A stretch of DNA of 64,000 nt from Oscillospiraceae bacterium (GTDB lineage: Bacteria; Bacillota_A; Clostridia; Oscillospirales; Oscillospiraceae). Shown here piece by piece: positions 53,531 through 62,073 of this stretch. Where the stretch lies: positions 1 to 64,000 of the forward strand of contig CADAPN010000001.1 of assembly GCA_902789835.1 (NCBI GenBank). The letters run 5' to 3'. A program made the translations under genes and the position numbers. The notes beneath the pieces were generated by a model, which was not told the origin of the DNA, did not search any database, and was given only the letters and a program-made list of their open reading frames with translations. The first letter of the stretch is position 1, and every line of letters starts with the position of its first letter.

Positions 53531-54217
53531 TTACAGTTCGCTGCCTTCGCAGCGGGCAGCGAGATTGATTTCAAGATTTCCGTTCCGGCAGCGCAGCTCG
53601 TCGATCATGGCTTTTTCGGTACAGGGGCGCAGCATGCGCAGCTCGTAGCTCAGGCGGTTCAGAGAGCCGAGATTGGTGGTTTTTACCCGGACCAGTCTGG
53701 CGCCGGACGTGTAACGGTTGAAAATATCATCGAATAAGCCCGCGTATTCCAGATCTTCGGGAATAGTGATCTGCAGGGTTTTCTCCGCTTCTTCGTCTCC
53801 GGCGTCCGGGAAGATGAGGCGGGTGAAGAGCGCATACATCGCACAGAGGATCACGGTGAACAGGGCGGCCAGAAGTGGGAAGCCCATTCCGCAGGCAAGG
53901 CCGATCGCCATGGAGATGAAGACGGAGACGATTTCTTTTCCCGTACCGGGCGCGGAACGGAAGCGAACCAGGGAAAAGGTGCCGGCTACGGCCACGCCCG
54001 CGCCGATGCTGCTGCTGACCATCAGGATGACGACGGAGACGACCGCGGGGAGAAGGGAGAGCGTCAACGCAAAGCTGCGGCTGCAGTGCTCAATGGAGCG
54101 GTAGAGCAGGGCGTAGACAAGACCGAGGATCAGCGCCGAGGTGATGATTGCCAGAAAGACCGGCAGTGTGACCGAAGAGCTGCCGCTGTAGAGGGCGGTA
54201 AAAATGGTATCAAGCAC
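53531..54217 (-). CDS. DUF4956 membrane protein
   Basis: 228 residues. Three or four transmembrane helices fill the first 140 residues, with the family hallmark GTFSLVRFRSAPGTGKEI in the loop near 85-100. The C-terminal 85 residues form a cytosolic ferredoxin-like domain (LQITIPEDLEYAGLFDDIF..). DUF4956 is of unknown function but is repeatedly found next to VTC-domain genes. GTG 54217 has GAGAGG 8 nt upstream; GTG 54226 is the alternative. It overlaps the VTC gene end. Confidence 0.85.
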   Translation of the reverse strand: MLDTIFTALYSGSSSVTLPVFLAIITSALILGLVYALLYRSIEHCSRSFALTLSLLPAVVSVVILMVSSSIGAGVAVAGTFSLVRFRSAPGTGKEIVSVFISMAIGLACGMGFPLLAALFTVILCAMYALFTRLIFPDAGDEEAEKTLQITIPEDLEYAGLFDDIFNRYTSGARLVRVKTTNLGSLNRLSYELRMLRPCTEKAMIDELRCRNGNLEINLAARCEGSEL

Positions 54218-54926
54218 AGGAAACACCTCTCATTTTATAATTGTTCAGCATGGCGGTATAAGCCGAGCCATATTTGGAAAAACTGGTTTTACGGATCTCT
54301 GCTTCGTTGAGCAGGGAGACAAGCCACATCGGAATTGCGGAAGCGGTTTTGATCTCCAGCAGGGACTCGCCGGCGCCGAGAATACTATGGCCGCAGGGGA
54401 GGGCGGAGAGACTGCAGTCTTCCGTCTGCCAGAGAATGTTGCGGTCAAAGGTGAGACGGAGTTCCGGATCAATACGGTCAAACCAGGCGTTCCGGTCATA
54501 GCTGATATGCGCAGCCGGGATCAGATCCCGGTAGCTGTGACAGAACCAGTCGATTTCTCTGCCGATCTGCGTATCAGACGGCATTGCAATTTCACCATGC
54601 ATATAGGCTTCGGCCAGATCCAGCGGAAGTGAAATCCTGCGCTTGTATACCACGCCGTCGTACTTTTTCTTCAGCTCCAGAAAGACAGAATCGTTCCCGC
54701 AGACCGGACCGTAGCTGCGCATCCGGATCTTTTCCTTGTAGACCGGACGCTCCAGGGAACGCCGGACCAGAAGGTAATCGGGGGTGTCGTAATAGATGTT
54801 GCAGATCGTGCTTTCCCCGTGCTCATCCGGACGCATCCGGTCCTGGATCGCCCGTTCAAGAAAACGGCGCTGGCCTATATTTAAAAGAAACTTCATTTCG
54901 TGACGTTCAAAAATTGCACCGGACAT
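54210..54926 (-). CDS. VTC-domain polyphosphate polymerase-like protein
   Basis: 238 residues covering the VTC catalytic tunnel domain: FERHEMKFLL at the N-terminus, YYDTPDYLLVRRS, KEKIRMRSYG, FLELKKKYDGVVYKRR, SYDRNAWF, LRLTFDR, SLLEIKT and SFSKYGSAY. The basic residues and the acidic metal ligands of the tunnel are in place. In yeast this fold makes polyphosphate from ATP; bacterial versions beside DUF4956 are uncharacterised. ATG 54926 follows GAAAAGAGG. It is the first gene of a minus-strand trio with DUF4956 and the Cthe_2159-like protein. Confidence 0.87.
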   Translation of the reverse strand: MSGAIFERHEMKFLLNIGQRRFLERAIQDRMRPDEHGESTICNIYYDTPDYLLVRRSLERPVYKEKIRMRSYGPVCGNDSVFLELKKKYDGVVYKRRISLPLDLAEAYMHGEIAMPSDTQIGREIDWFCHSYRDLIPAAHISYDRNAWFDRIDPELRLTFDRNILWQTEDCSLSALPCGHSILGAGESLLEIKTASAIPMWLVSLLNEAEIRKTSFSKYGSAYTAMLNNYKMRGVSCA

Positions 54927-54956
54927 AACATGTACCTCTTTTCCTGTGATGAGCAG

Positions 54957-54989
54957 AGTATAACAGCGGAAACTTAGAGGAAACTTAGG
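54957..54989 (-). promoter_or_regulatory. direct repeats and -10 upstream of the VTC unit
   Basis: On the minus strand CTAAGTTTCC occurs twice with an 11-bp period (plus-strand positions 54968-54978 and 54979-54989). The proximal copy is 5 nt from the -10 TATACT (54957-54962). There is no good -35, as expected for an activator of the OmpR/PhoP type that binds tandem direct repeats. Confidence 0.6.
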
Positions 54990-55122
54990 AAGAATTTGAA
55001 CAAACTGAAAACAGGCGCAGACGGCAAAAGCAGGAAGAATGAAGGTTCATCCTGCCTGCCGATGCCGTGAAAAACTCCTGCATTTTCCTTGCGGCGGGTG
55101 TGCGTCCGCAAAACATCATAAC

Positions 55123-55161
55123 AGCAGAAAACCTGTCCGTTTTCGGGACAGGTCTTCTGCT
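55123..55161 (-). terminator. terminator of the pyrC-F operon
   Basis: AGCAGAA.ACCTGTCC and GGACAGGT.TTCTGCT form a 16-position stem with one mismatch, 45 nt past the pyrF stop. The rest of 54990-55206 shows no gene. Confidence 0.75.
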
Positions 55162-55206
55162 TGCTCAAAGAACAGCAATGTCGTATTTTCTCATTTGGGC
55201 AGGAGC

Positions 55207-55920
55207 TTACAGAAATTCCTTTCTGCAGCGATGCCAGGCGGCGACGGGATCCGCGGCTGCCGTGATGGGGCGGCCGACGACGATAAAGTCGCTTCCCAGT
55301 TCTTTCGCCTGTGCCGGGGTGGTGACGCGCTTCTGGTCTCCCTTGTCGCCGTCTGTGAACCGCACCCCCGGTGTCACGGTGAGAAAGCCATCGCCGCAGG
55401 CCTGATGCACCTTCCCCGCCTCAAGCGGCGAGCAGACCACGCCGTCGAGGCCGGCGGCCGCGGCGTTCTTTGCATAGGCGATCACGACCTCGTCGATGGG
55501 ATGCGGAATAAGGAGCTCCTGCTCCATGCTCTGCTGGTCCGTGCTGGTGAGCTGCGTCACCGCGATCAGCAGCGGCCTGCTTCCGTCCGGCCTGGTCAGG
55601 CCCTCAAGCGCGGCCTCCATCATGGCCCTGGTGCCCGCGGCGTGCAGGTTCACAATATCCGCGCCAAGGCCGGAGAGCACGCGCATGGCCTTTTTTACGG
55701 TGTTTGGAATGTCATGCAGCTTCAGATCGAGAAACACCCGGTGCCCGCGCGCCTTGAGCTGACGGACGATGTCCGGTCCCGCGGCGTAGTACAGCTCCAT
55801 TCCGATCTTGACGAAGGGCCGCTCGTCTCCGAACTTCCCGAGAAACACCATCGTTTCCTCAGCCGACGCGAAATCGCAGGCGACGATCACATCGCGTGCT
55901 CCATTGAGTTTATCTGTCAT
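55207..55920 (-). CDS. pyrF: orotidine-5'-phosphate decarboxylase
   Basis: 237 residues of the larger, type 2-like PyrF: VIVACDFAS at the N-terminus, VKIGMELYYAAG, the catalytic LDLKLHDIPNTV (D..K..D), VTQLTSTD and a TPGVRF..GDQKRV phosphate-binding end. It makes UMP from OMP. AGGAGGAG precedes ATG 55920; the start overlaps the pyrD end by 11 nt. Confidence 0.95.
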   Translation of the reverse strand: MTDKLNGARDVIVACDFASAEETMVFLGKFGDERPFVKIGMELYYAAGPDIVRQLKARGHRVFLDLKLHDIPNTVKKAMRVLSGLGADIVNLHAAGTRAMMEAALEGLTRPDGSRPLLIAVTQLTSTDQQSMEQELLIPHPIDEVVIAYAKNAAAAGLDGVVCSPLEAGKVHQACGDGFLTVTPGVRFTDGDKGDQKRVTTPAQAKELGSDFIVVGRPITAAADPVAAWHRCRKEFL

Positions 55921-56827
55921 GTGCTCCTCCTGTAATATCTTTGAGTTCCCGGATCCCGTAGCGGTCCATGGCCTCCGGCAGCGCCTCGATGATCTTCGGG
56001 CAGGCCAGCGGGTCGCGCAGGTTTGCCGCGCCGACTTCCACGGCCGTTGCCCCGGCAAGCATCATCTCGATCACATCCTCGGCGCTCGAAATGCCGCCGA
56101 GACCCACGATGGGGATCTTCACCGCCTCATACACCTGCCACACGGCACGCAGGGCGATGGGGAAGACCGCGGGGCCGGAGAGTCCCCCGGTGACGTTTTT
56201 CAGCACCGGCCGCCGGGTTTTGAGGTCGATGCGCAGGGCGGTGACTGTATTGATGAGGCTGAGTCCGTCCGCCCCCGCCCCCTCGCAGGCTCTCGCAATC
56301 TCGGTGATATCCGTGACATTCGGCGTAAGCTTCATAATCACAGGCTTCTTTGTGACCTTCCGCACCGCCGCCGTGACGGCCGCGGCCTGTTTCGGATCGG
56401 TCCCGAAGCTCATGCCTCCGCCGTGTACGTTGGGACAGCTGATGTTGACCTCCAGCCAGCCGACCGACTCGTCCTGTTCCAGCATGGCACAGGTTGTGGC
56501 ATAATCGTCTATGGAAAAGCCGCTGATGTTGGCCATCACCGGTTTATGAAAGCGCCGGCGCAGGGCCGGAAGCTCCTCGCGGAGCACCGCTTCCGCCCCG
56601 GGATTCTGAAGTCCGACTGCGTTGAGCATCCCGAACGGTGCTTCGGCGATTCGCGGAAGGGGATTGCCCTCGCGCGGAAAGAGCGTGGTTCCCTTGAAGG
56701 AGAGACTCCCCAGAACATCCAGATCATAGAATTCGGAGAATTCCTTCCCATACCCGAAGGTGCCGGAAGCGGGAATGACGGGGTTATCCAGCGCTATACC
56801 GCAGAGCGTCACGCTTAGTCTTCCCAT
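55910..56827 (-). CDS. pyrD: dihydroorotate dehydrogenase, class 1B catalytic subunit
   Basis: 305 residues: NPVIPASGTFGYG, SLSFKGTT, the active-site Cys in VNISCPNV, KLTPNV, and the FMN site VGLGGISSAEDVIEMMLAGA. Pairing with PyrK identifies the NAD-dependent class 1B enzyme. GGAGG precedes ATG 56827, which overlaps the pyrK end by 13 nt; the open frame further upstream is not coding. Confidence 0.95.
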   Translation of the reverse strand: MGRLSVTLCGIALDNPVIPASGTFGYGKEFSEFYDLDVLGSLSFKGTTLFPREGNPLPRIAEAPFGMLNAVGLQNPGAEAVLREELPALRRRFHKPVMANISGFSIDDYATTCAMLEQDESVGWLEVNISCPNVHGGGMSFGTDPKQAAAVTAAVRKVTKKPVIMKLTPNVTDITEIARACEGAGADGLSLINTVTALRIDLKTRRPVLKNVTGGLSGPAVFPIALRAVWQVYEAVKIPIVGLGGISSAEDVIEMMLAGATAVEVGAANLRDPLACPKIIEALPEAMDRYGIRELKDITGGAHDR

Positions 56828-57612
56828 ACCAGATCCTCCTTCCCGAACACCGGACCGTCCTTGCAGACCCGCTTCATCCCGTCGCGGGTCTTCTTCGCAC
56901 AGCCCATGCACGCCCCGAAGCCGCAGCCCATACGCACATCGAAGGCAACCTGGCCTCCGGTCTTCTCCCACCTGCAGAGCTCGGTCATGACGGCCTCCGA
57001 GCCGCAGGCGTAAAAGTAGTCATGATCTGTCTTCTCAAGGGCGGCAAACAGATCCTTAGTGTATTGAACATCCAGTCCGGGGAAGAGTTCAGCGCCGAAA
57101 CGGCTGGCTTCCTCGCGAAACCCCAGCAGGACCGACGGCCTGACGCCGCAAGACACAAGTCTTTTTGCAAGCCCTGCCATCGGCGAGAGCCCGCTGCCGC
57201 AGCCGACAAGCACCGGGGTCCGGCTCTCGGGCCGGATCTTAAACCCGTTTCCAAGCCCGATCAGGATCTCAAGCTCTGCCCCGGGCTCCAGGGAATGAAG
57301 GAGTTCCGTTCCGGAGCCGACGCGTTCGATCAGCAGCGTGAGCCAGCCTTCGCCCCAGTCGCAGACCGAGAAGGGCCGGCGCAGGAACTTCCCCGGCACC
57401 GCGACGGAAACAAACTGCCCCGGGGCCGCGATGGCCGAGGTGTCGCCTGCAAGGCGCAGCAGATGCACCGTTGCGCTGAGGACACGGTTCTCCGTGAGGC
57501 GGAAACGACCGTCCCGGGCTGACCCGGGAGAAGACAGCGGGGACGGTTCTTGCTGTCTTGATGAAGACAGAAGAACCGTCCCTCTGTCTTCACACTTTTC
57601 GTTGATCTTCAT
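56815..57612 (-). CDS. pyrK: dihydroorotate dehydrogenase electron-transfer subunit PyrK, with an odd N-terminal extension
   Basis: 265 residues. An FAD/NAD-binding ferredoxin-reductase fold (APGQFVSVAVPG, RRPFSVCDW, VLVGCGSGLSPMAGLAKRL) ends in the 2Fe-2S motif C.FGACMGC with a distal Cys in RVCKDGPVF. It passes electrons from PyrD to NAD. Homology seems to begin at about residue 36 (FRLTENRVLS). The first 35 residues are encoded largely by a palindromic repeat (57540-57582) and look non-functional. The ATG overlaps the carB stop (ATGA). Confidence 0.92.
   Translation of the reverse strand: MKINEKCEDRGTVLLSSSRQQEPSPLSSPGSARDGRFRLTENRVLSATVHLLRLAGDTSAIAAPGQFVSVAVPGKFLRRPFSVCDWGEGWLTLLIERVGSGTELLHSLEPGAELEILIGLGNGFKIRPESRTPVLVGCGSGLSPMAGLAKRLVSCGVRPSVLLGFREEASRFGAELFPGLDVQYTKDLFAALEKTDHDYFYACGSEAVMTELCRWEKTGGQVAFDVRMGCGFGACMGCAKKTRDGMKRVCKDGPVFGKEDLVWED
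57540..57582. repeat. REP-like palindrome inside the pyrK coding start
   Basis: GGGACGGTTCTT-g-CTGTCTT, loop GATG, AAGACAG-AAGAACCGTCCC: 19 paired bases with one bulge. From memory, GGGACGGTTCT-type repeats are dispersed in many clostridial genomes. Here the element is translated in frame as part of residues 11-25 of PyrK. No second convincing copy was seen in the window. Confidence 0.75.
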
Positions 57613-60600
57613 CTTCCGCTGTCGATGGTGCTGACGGTGATGGTTGTCTCCTCCAGCACGTCCAGCAGCACCCGCACCGTGTCGAGAGAGGTGAAGATCG
57701 TCACGTTGTTCTCCGTGGCACAGCGGCGGATGATCACGCCGTCCTCCAGGTGTTTGCCGCTGTGGATTGCGCGGGTATTGATGATGTAGCTGACATAGCC
57801 CGCACGGATGGAATCGAGGATCTCTTCGCTTCCTTCGCTGATTTTATGACGCACACGGGTACGGATCCCGTTTTCCTTGAGAAAGCGGGCGGTTCCGGGT
57901 GTGGCCTCAATGTTGAAGCCCATGTCATAGAACCTTCGTACCAGCGGCAGCGCCTCTTCACGATCCTCCCGCGCAACCGTAACAAAGACGGTGCCGTAGT
58001 TCTGCAGTTTCATGCCCGAGGCCTGCAGGGCCTTGTACATGGCGCGGCTGATCTTGTCGTCATAGCCGATGGCCTCGCCGGTGGACTTCATCTCCGGCGA
58101 GAGGTAGGCGTCCAGACCCTTGATCTTGTTCCAGGAGAAAACCGGGACCTTGACATAGTGACGTTTGCGTTCTTCTGGATAGAGGTCAAAGATTCCCTGT
58201 TCCTTCAGGCTCTTGCCGAGAATCACTTCGGTTGCGATGTCCGCGAGGGAATAACCCGTGGCCTTCGAGAGGAAGGGCACCGTGCGGGAGGACCTGGGGT
58301 TTACCTCGATGATGTAGACGTTCTCCTCCTTGTCCACGATGAACTGGATGTTATAGAGGCCGACGATCCCGATCCCGAGTCCCAGCTTCTTTGCGTACTG
58401 GAGAATGATCCCCTTGACCCGGTTGGAGATGGAGAAGGCCGGATACACGCTGATGGAGTCGCCGGAGTGCACTCCCGTGCGTTCCACCAGCTCCATGATC
58501 CCCGGCACGAACACGTCGCGTCCGTCGCAGATCGCGTCGACCTCGACTTCCTTGCCCTGGATGTACTTATCCACCAGCACGGGCTTGTCCGCGTCGATCT
58601 CCACCGCGGTCTTGAGGTAGTGGCGCAGCATGTCCTCGCTTGCGACGATCTCCATGGCGCGTCCGCCCAGCACGAAGCTCGGCCGCACCAGCACCGGGTA
58701 CCCGATCTCGGCCGCAGCGCGGACGCCGTCCTCGATGTTCGTGACGGCGCAGCCCATGGGCTGGGGAATGTTGAGGTCCAGCAGGATCTTCTCAAAACTG
58801 TCGCGGTTCTCGGCCCGCTCGATGGCGGCGCAGTCGGTCCCGACGATCTTTACGCCCCGGTCCATGAGCGGCTGGGCGAGGTTGATGGCGGTCTGCCCAC
58901 CCAGGGAGGCGATGACGCCCTCAGGCTGCTCAAAGTCGAGGATTGCCATCACGTCTTCCGGTGTCAGCGGCTCGAAATACAGCTTGTCACCGGTGGTGTA
59001 GTCCGTCGAGACGGTCTCGGGATTGTTGTTGATGATGATCGCCTCATAGTCCGCCCGTTTGATGGTCTGCACCGCGTGCACCGTGGAATAGTCGAACTCC
59101 ACGCCCTGACCGATGCGAATAGGCCCAGCGCCCAGAACCACGATCTTACGCTTGTCCGTGAGCCTGCTGTCATTCTTCCCGCTGTACGAGGAGTAGAGAT
59201 AGGCGATGTATTTTCCGGTGTGCAGCGTATCCACCATCCGGAATACCGGCGTGATGCCGAGCTTCTTCCTGCGGGCATAGAGCTCCGTTTCCTCCAGATG
59301 CCAGGCCTTCGCGATCCACCGGTCCGAAAAACCCATCTTCTTGGCTTCGAGCAGGGTTTCCGCGTCGTTTACGTTCTCCCGGAGCTTCCGCTCCATCCCG
59401 ACGATCTTCTGAAGCGACTCCAGGAACAGCTCCGTGATCATCGTGACCTCATGCAGCTTCTCGATGGAAACGCCCCTGCGCAGCAGCTCCATAATTGCGA
59501 AAATGTTGTCGTCCCGGAAGACGCGGATATACTCCATGAGCTCCTCATCCGTGCAGCTGTCAAACTTCGCGTTGTGCAGATGATAGACCCCTGTCTCCAG
59601 GCTGCGGACGCTCTTGAGGAAGCATTCTTCCAGATTCGAGCCGATTCCCATGACCTCTCCGGTGGCTTTCATCTGGGTCCCGAGGGTGTTCGGCGCATCC
59701 GGGAACTTGTCGAAGGGGAAGCGCGGGAACTTTGCCACGATGTAGTCGAGAGACGGCTCCATGGCGGCGGTGCCGCCCGCAACGGGGATCTCCTCCAGGG
59801 CCATGCCCATGGCAATCTTGGCCGTCACCCGCGCGATGGGATAGCCGCTGGCCTTGGACGCCAGGGCGGAGGAACGCGAGACTCTGGGGTTGACTTCGAT
59901 GAGGTAGTATTCCGAGGTCTCCGGATGCAGGGCAAACTGCACGTTGCACCCGCCCTCGATCTTCAACTCGCGGATGATCTTCAGGGCACTGTCGTTGAGC
60001 ATCTTCAGGTCATGCTCGTTCAGGCTCAGAATGGGCGCCACGACGATGGAGTCGCCCGTATGCACCCCCACCGGGTCCACGTTCTCCATCCCGCAGATGG
60101 TGATTGCATGGTCGTTGGAGTCGCGCATGACCTCAAACTCGATCTCTTTATATCCCTTTACGCTCTTCTCGATGAGAACCTGATGAACGGGGGAGAGCCG
60201 GAAGGCATTGGTGCCGATCTCGACGAGCTCTTCTTCATTGTTCGCAAAACCGCCGCCGGTTCCGCCGAGGGTAAAGGCAGGCCTCAGCACCACGGGATAG
60301 CCGATGTGCTCCGCCGCCGCCTTGGCTTCATCCAGGTTGTAGGTGATCTCGGAGGGAATGACCGGCTCTCCGATGCTCTGGCACATCTCTTTGAAGAGCT
60401 CCCGGTCCTCGGCCCGCTCGATGGAGGAGGAGCTGGTGCCGAGCAGTTTTGTGCCGCATTCCCGAAGAATCCCTTTCCGCTCCAGCTGCATCGCGAGATT
60501 CAGGCCCGTCTGCCCGCCGATGCCGGGAACAATGGCGTCCGGCCGTTCATAGCGCAGGATCTTCGCTACATACTCCAGGGTCAGGGGCTCCATGTAGACC

Positions 60601-60788
60601 TTGTCGGCGATGACGGTATCGGTCATGATGGTGGCGGGGTTTGAGTTGACAAGCACGACCTCATAGCCTTCCTCACGCAGCGCGAGGCAGGCCTGGGTTC
60701 CGGCATAGTCAAATTCGGCGGCCTGGCCGATCACGATGGGACCGGAGCCGATGATCAGAACTTTTTTCACATCCGTACGTTTTGCCAT
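57609..60788 (-). CDS. carB: carbamoyl-phosphate synthase large subunit
   Basis: 1059 residues, normal length, with two ATP-grasp halves (GSGPIVIGQAAEFDYAGTQA and GAGPIRIGQGVEFDYS; EVNPRVSRSSALASKA and EVNPRSSRTVPFLSKA) and a C-terminal MGS-like allosteric domain. It makes carbamoyl phosphate from bicarbonate, ATP and ammonia supplied by the glutaminase subunit CarA. carA is not adjacent nor elsewhere in the window. It starts 3 nt after pyrC and overlaps pyrK. Confidence 0.97.
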   Translation of the reverse strand: MAKRTDVKKVLIIGSGPIVIGQAAEFDYAGTQACLALREEGYEVVLVNSNPATIMTDTVIADKVYMEPLTLEYVAKILRYERPDAIVPGIGGQTGLNLAMQLERKGILRECGTKLLGTSSSSIERAEDRELFKEMCQSIGEPVIPSEITYNLDEAKAAAEHIGYPVVLRPAFTLGGTGGGFANNEEELVEIGTNAFRLSPVHQVLIEKSVKGYKEIEFEVMRDSNDHAITICGMENVDPVGVHTGDSIVVAPILSLNEHDLKMLNDSALKIIRELKIEGGCNVQFALHPETSEYYLIEVNPRVSRSSALASKASGYPIARVTAKIAMGMALEEIPVAGGTAAMEPSLDYIVAKFPRFPFDKFPDAPNTLGTQMKATGEVMGIGSNLEECFLKSVRSLETGVYHLHNAKFDSCTDEELMEYIRVFRDDNIFAIMELLRRGVSIEKLHEVTMITELFLESLQKIVGMERKLRENVNDAETLLEAKKMGFSDRWIAKAWHLEETELYARRKKLGITPVFRMVDTLHTGKYIAYLYSSYSGKNDSRLTDKRKIVVLGAGPIRIGQGVEFDYSTVHAVQTIKRADYEAIIINNNPETVSTDYTTGDKLYFEPLTPEDVMAILDFEQPEGVIASLGGQTAINLAQPLMDRGVKIVGTDCAAIERAENRDSFEKILLDLNIPQPMGCAVTNIEDGVRAAAEIGYPVLVRPSFVLGGRAMEIVASEDMLRHYLKTAVEIDADKPVLVDKYIQGKEVEVDAICDGRDVFVPGIMELVERTGVHSGDSISVYPAFSISNRVKGIILQYAKKLGLGIGIVGLYNIQFIVDKEENVYIIEVNPRSSRTVPFLSKATGYSLADIATEVILGKSLKEQGIFDLYPEERKRHYVKVPVFSWNKIKGLDAYLSPEMKSTGEAIGYDDKISRAMYKALQASGMKLQNYGTVFVTVAREDREEALPLVRRFYDMGFNIEATPGTARFLKENGIRTRVRHKISEGSEEILDSIRAGYVSYIINTRAIHSGKHLEDGVIIRRCATENNVTIFTSLDTVRVLLDVLEETTITVSTIDSGR

Positions 60789-60791
60789 AAG

Positions 60792-61943
60792 TCATTTATC
60801 CTCCGAAATATAGATTGCTTTACCGTCTTTTACAGTCATCAGGCATCTGCCGAGCACCGGCCAGCCCTCAAAGGGGGTCGAGCGTCCTTTGGAGCGAAAC
60901 TGTGTCGGGTCGATGGTATAGTCACGGTCCAGAAACCAGATCGCATAGTCGCCGGAGAGGGAGATGCCGAAGCGGGAAGCCGGAGCGGAAGACATCAGGG
61001 CGATGAGTTTTTCAAGGGGAACGATCCCTTCGGTAACGAGCCCGGTATAGAGTGCCGGAAACGCGGTTTCCAGACCGACAATGCCGTTCAGGCTCTTTTC
61101 AAATCCGCGGCTTTTCTCCTCCGCCGAATGCGGGGCGTGATCGGTGGCGATCATGTCGACGGTCCCGTCGACCACGGCTTCCAGCAGCGCGCCCTGGTCC
61201 TCCGCCTTGTGGATCGGCGGATTCATCTTGAACCTTCCGTCGTCGTCGATGAGCGCCGTGTTGAGCAGAAGGTAGTGCGGCGCCGTTTCGCAGCTGACAT
61301 CAACACCGCTTTGCTTTGCATCCCGGATCAGCTGGACGGATTCCTTTGTGGAGATGTGGCAGACATGGAACGCACAGCCGGTCTCATCCGCAAGGCGCAG
61401 ATTCCGCTCAATCTCTCTCCACTCCCGTTCGCGGGGATCCTCACAGCGCATATCTTCACAGTGCCCGGCGATCAGCTTTCCGAGCGCTTTGCAGCGCTGC
61501 ATGGCTTCCCGCATCAGCCCTTCGTCCGCCACACCGACGCCGTCGTCCGAAAACGCGACAACGTAAGGGGCAAGCGCCTCGAGATCCGAGAGTTCCCGGC
61601 CTTTTTCACCCACGGTGATGGAGCCGTAGGGGAGAACCCTGACGGGGACTTCCGCAATTCGGTCCAGCTGCGGCTGAAGATGCGCGAGACTGTCGGGGAC
61701 CGGATTCAGATTCGGCATGGTGCAGACCGCGGTGTAGCCGGATGCGGCCGCCGCGGCGGCGCCTGTCGCAACGGTCTCCTTATAAGAAAATCCCGGTTCG
61801 CGAAAATGCACATGCACATCACAAAAACCGGGAAACATCACGTATTCATTTTTGTTGAAACGGGAAAAAACGTCATCACAGCCCTCCAAAGGAAGCTGTT
61901 TCACAAAAGCACCGATTTTTTTGACTTTGTCAAACTCGACCAT
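60792..61943 (-). CDS. pyrC: dihydroorotase
   Basis: 383 residues of the type I dihydroorotase family: metal ligands in PGFCDVHVHFREPG, then CTMPNLNPVPD, AFSDDGVG, the HICHIST and ATDHAPHS motifs. It cyclises carbamoyl aspartate. AGGAG lies 5 nt before ATG 61943. The frame is open by chance through the leader to 62102. It is the first gene of pyrC-carB-pyrK-pyrD-pyrF under a PyrR-type attenuator. Confidence 0.95.
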   Translation of the reverse strand: MVEFDKVKKIGAFVKQLPLEGCDDVFSRFNKNEYVMFPGFCDVHVHFREPGFSYKETVATGAAAAAASGYTAVCTMPNLNPVPDSLAHLQPQLDRIAEVPVRVLPYGSITVGEKGRELSDLEALAPYVVAFSDDGVGVADEGLMREAMQRCKALGKLIAGHCEDMRCEDPREREWREIERNLRLADETGCAFHVCHISTKESVQLIRDAKQSGVDVSCETAPHYLLLNTALIDDDGRFKMNPPIHKAEDQGALLEAVVDGTVDMIATDHAPHSAEEKSRGFEKSLNGIVGLETAFPALYTGLVTEGIVPLEKLIALMSSAPASRFGISLSGDYAIWFLDRDYTIDPTQFRSKGRSTPFEGWPVLGRCLMTVKDGKAIYISEDK

Positions 61944-61966
61944 TCTTTCTCCTCCATCCGGAATCC

Positions 61967-62066
61967 AAAAAGAAAACCTCGCCGGAGACGGCAAGGCAGA
62001 AAACGGGCATACCATACCCGCAAATATCCACTTCATCTTGCCGATCTCACAGGGTCGCCTTAAAGT
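61967..62066 (-). promoter_or_regulatory. PyrR-type transcription attenuator, pyrC leader
   Basis: The transcript has CTTTAAGGCGA, the loop core GACCCTGTGAGATC (62043-62056), then GGCAAG. GGCAAG can pair with CTTGCC; alternatively CCTTGCCG-tctc-CGGCGAGG (61977-61996) forms the terminator with TTTTCTTTTT. Compared with the pyrE leader, the loop keeps CC.G.GAG and varies only at the two N positions of the PyrR consensus, which supports the assignment. Confidence 0.82.
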
Positions 62067-62073
62067 TTCTCCG

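Noticed and set aside
57479..57517. A second, diverged copy of the REP-like palindrome next to the first in pyrK
   Set aside because: The ACGGTTCT and ACCGTCC pieces overlap codons for conserved PyrK residues and the arms pair poorly; coincidence is likelier.
57750..60644. A 964-codon open frame on the plus strand
   Set aside because: It lies antisense to carB, whose homology is certain, and its translation has no recognisable domain; high-GC codon bias opens the opposite frame. The same holds for long plus-strand frames at 37620-39092, 39123-40655, 42508-43659, 43736-45625, 33744-35213 and 35077-36180.
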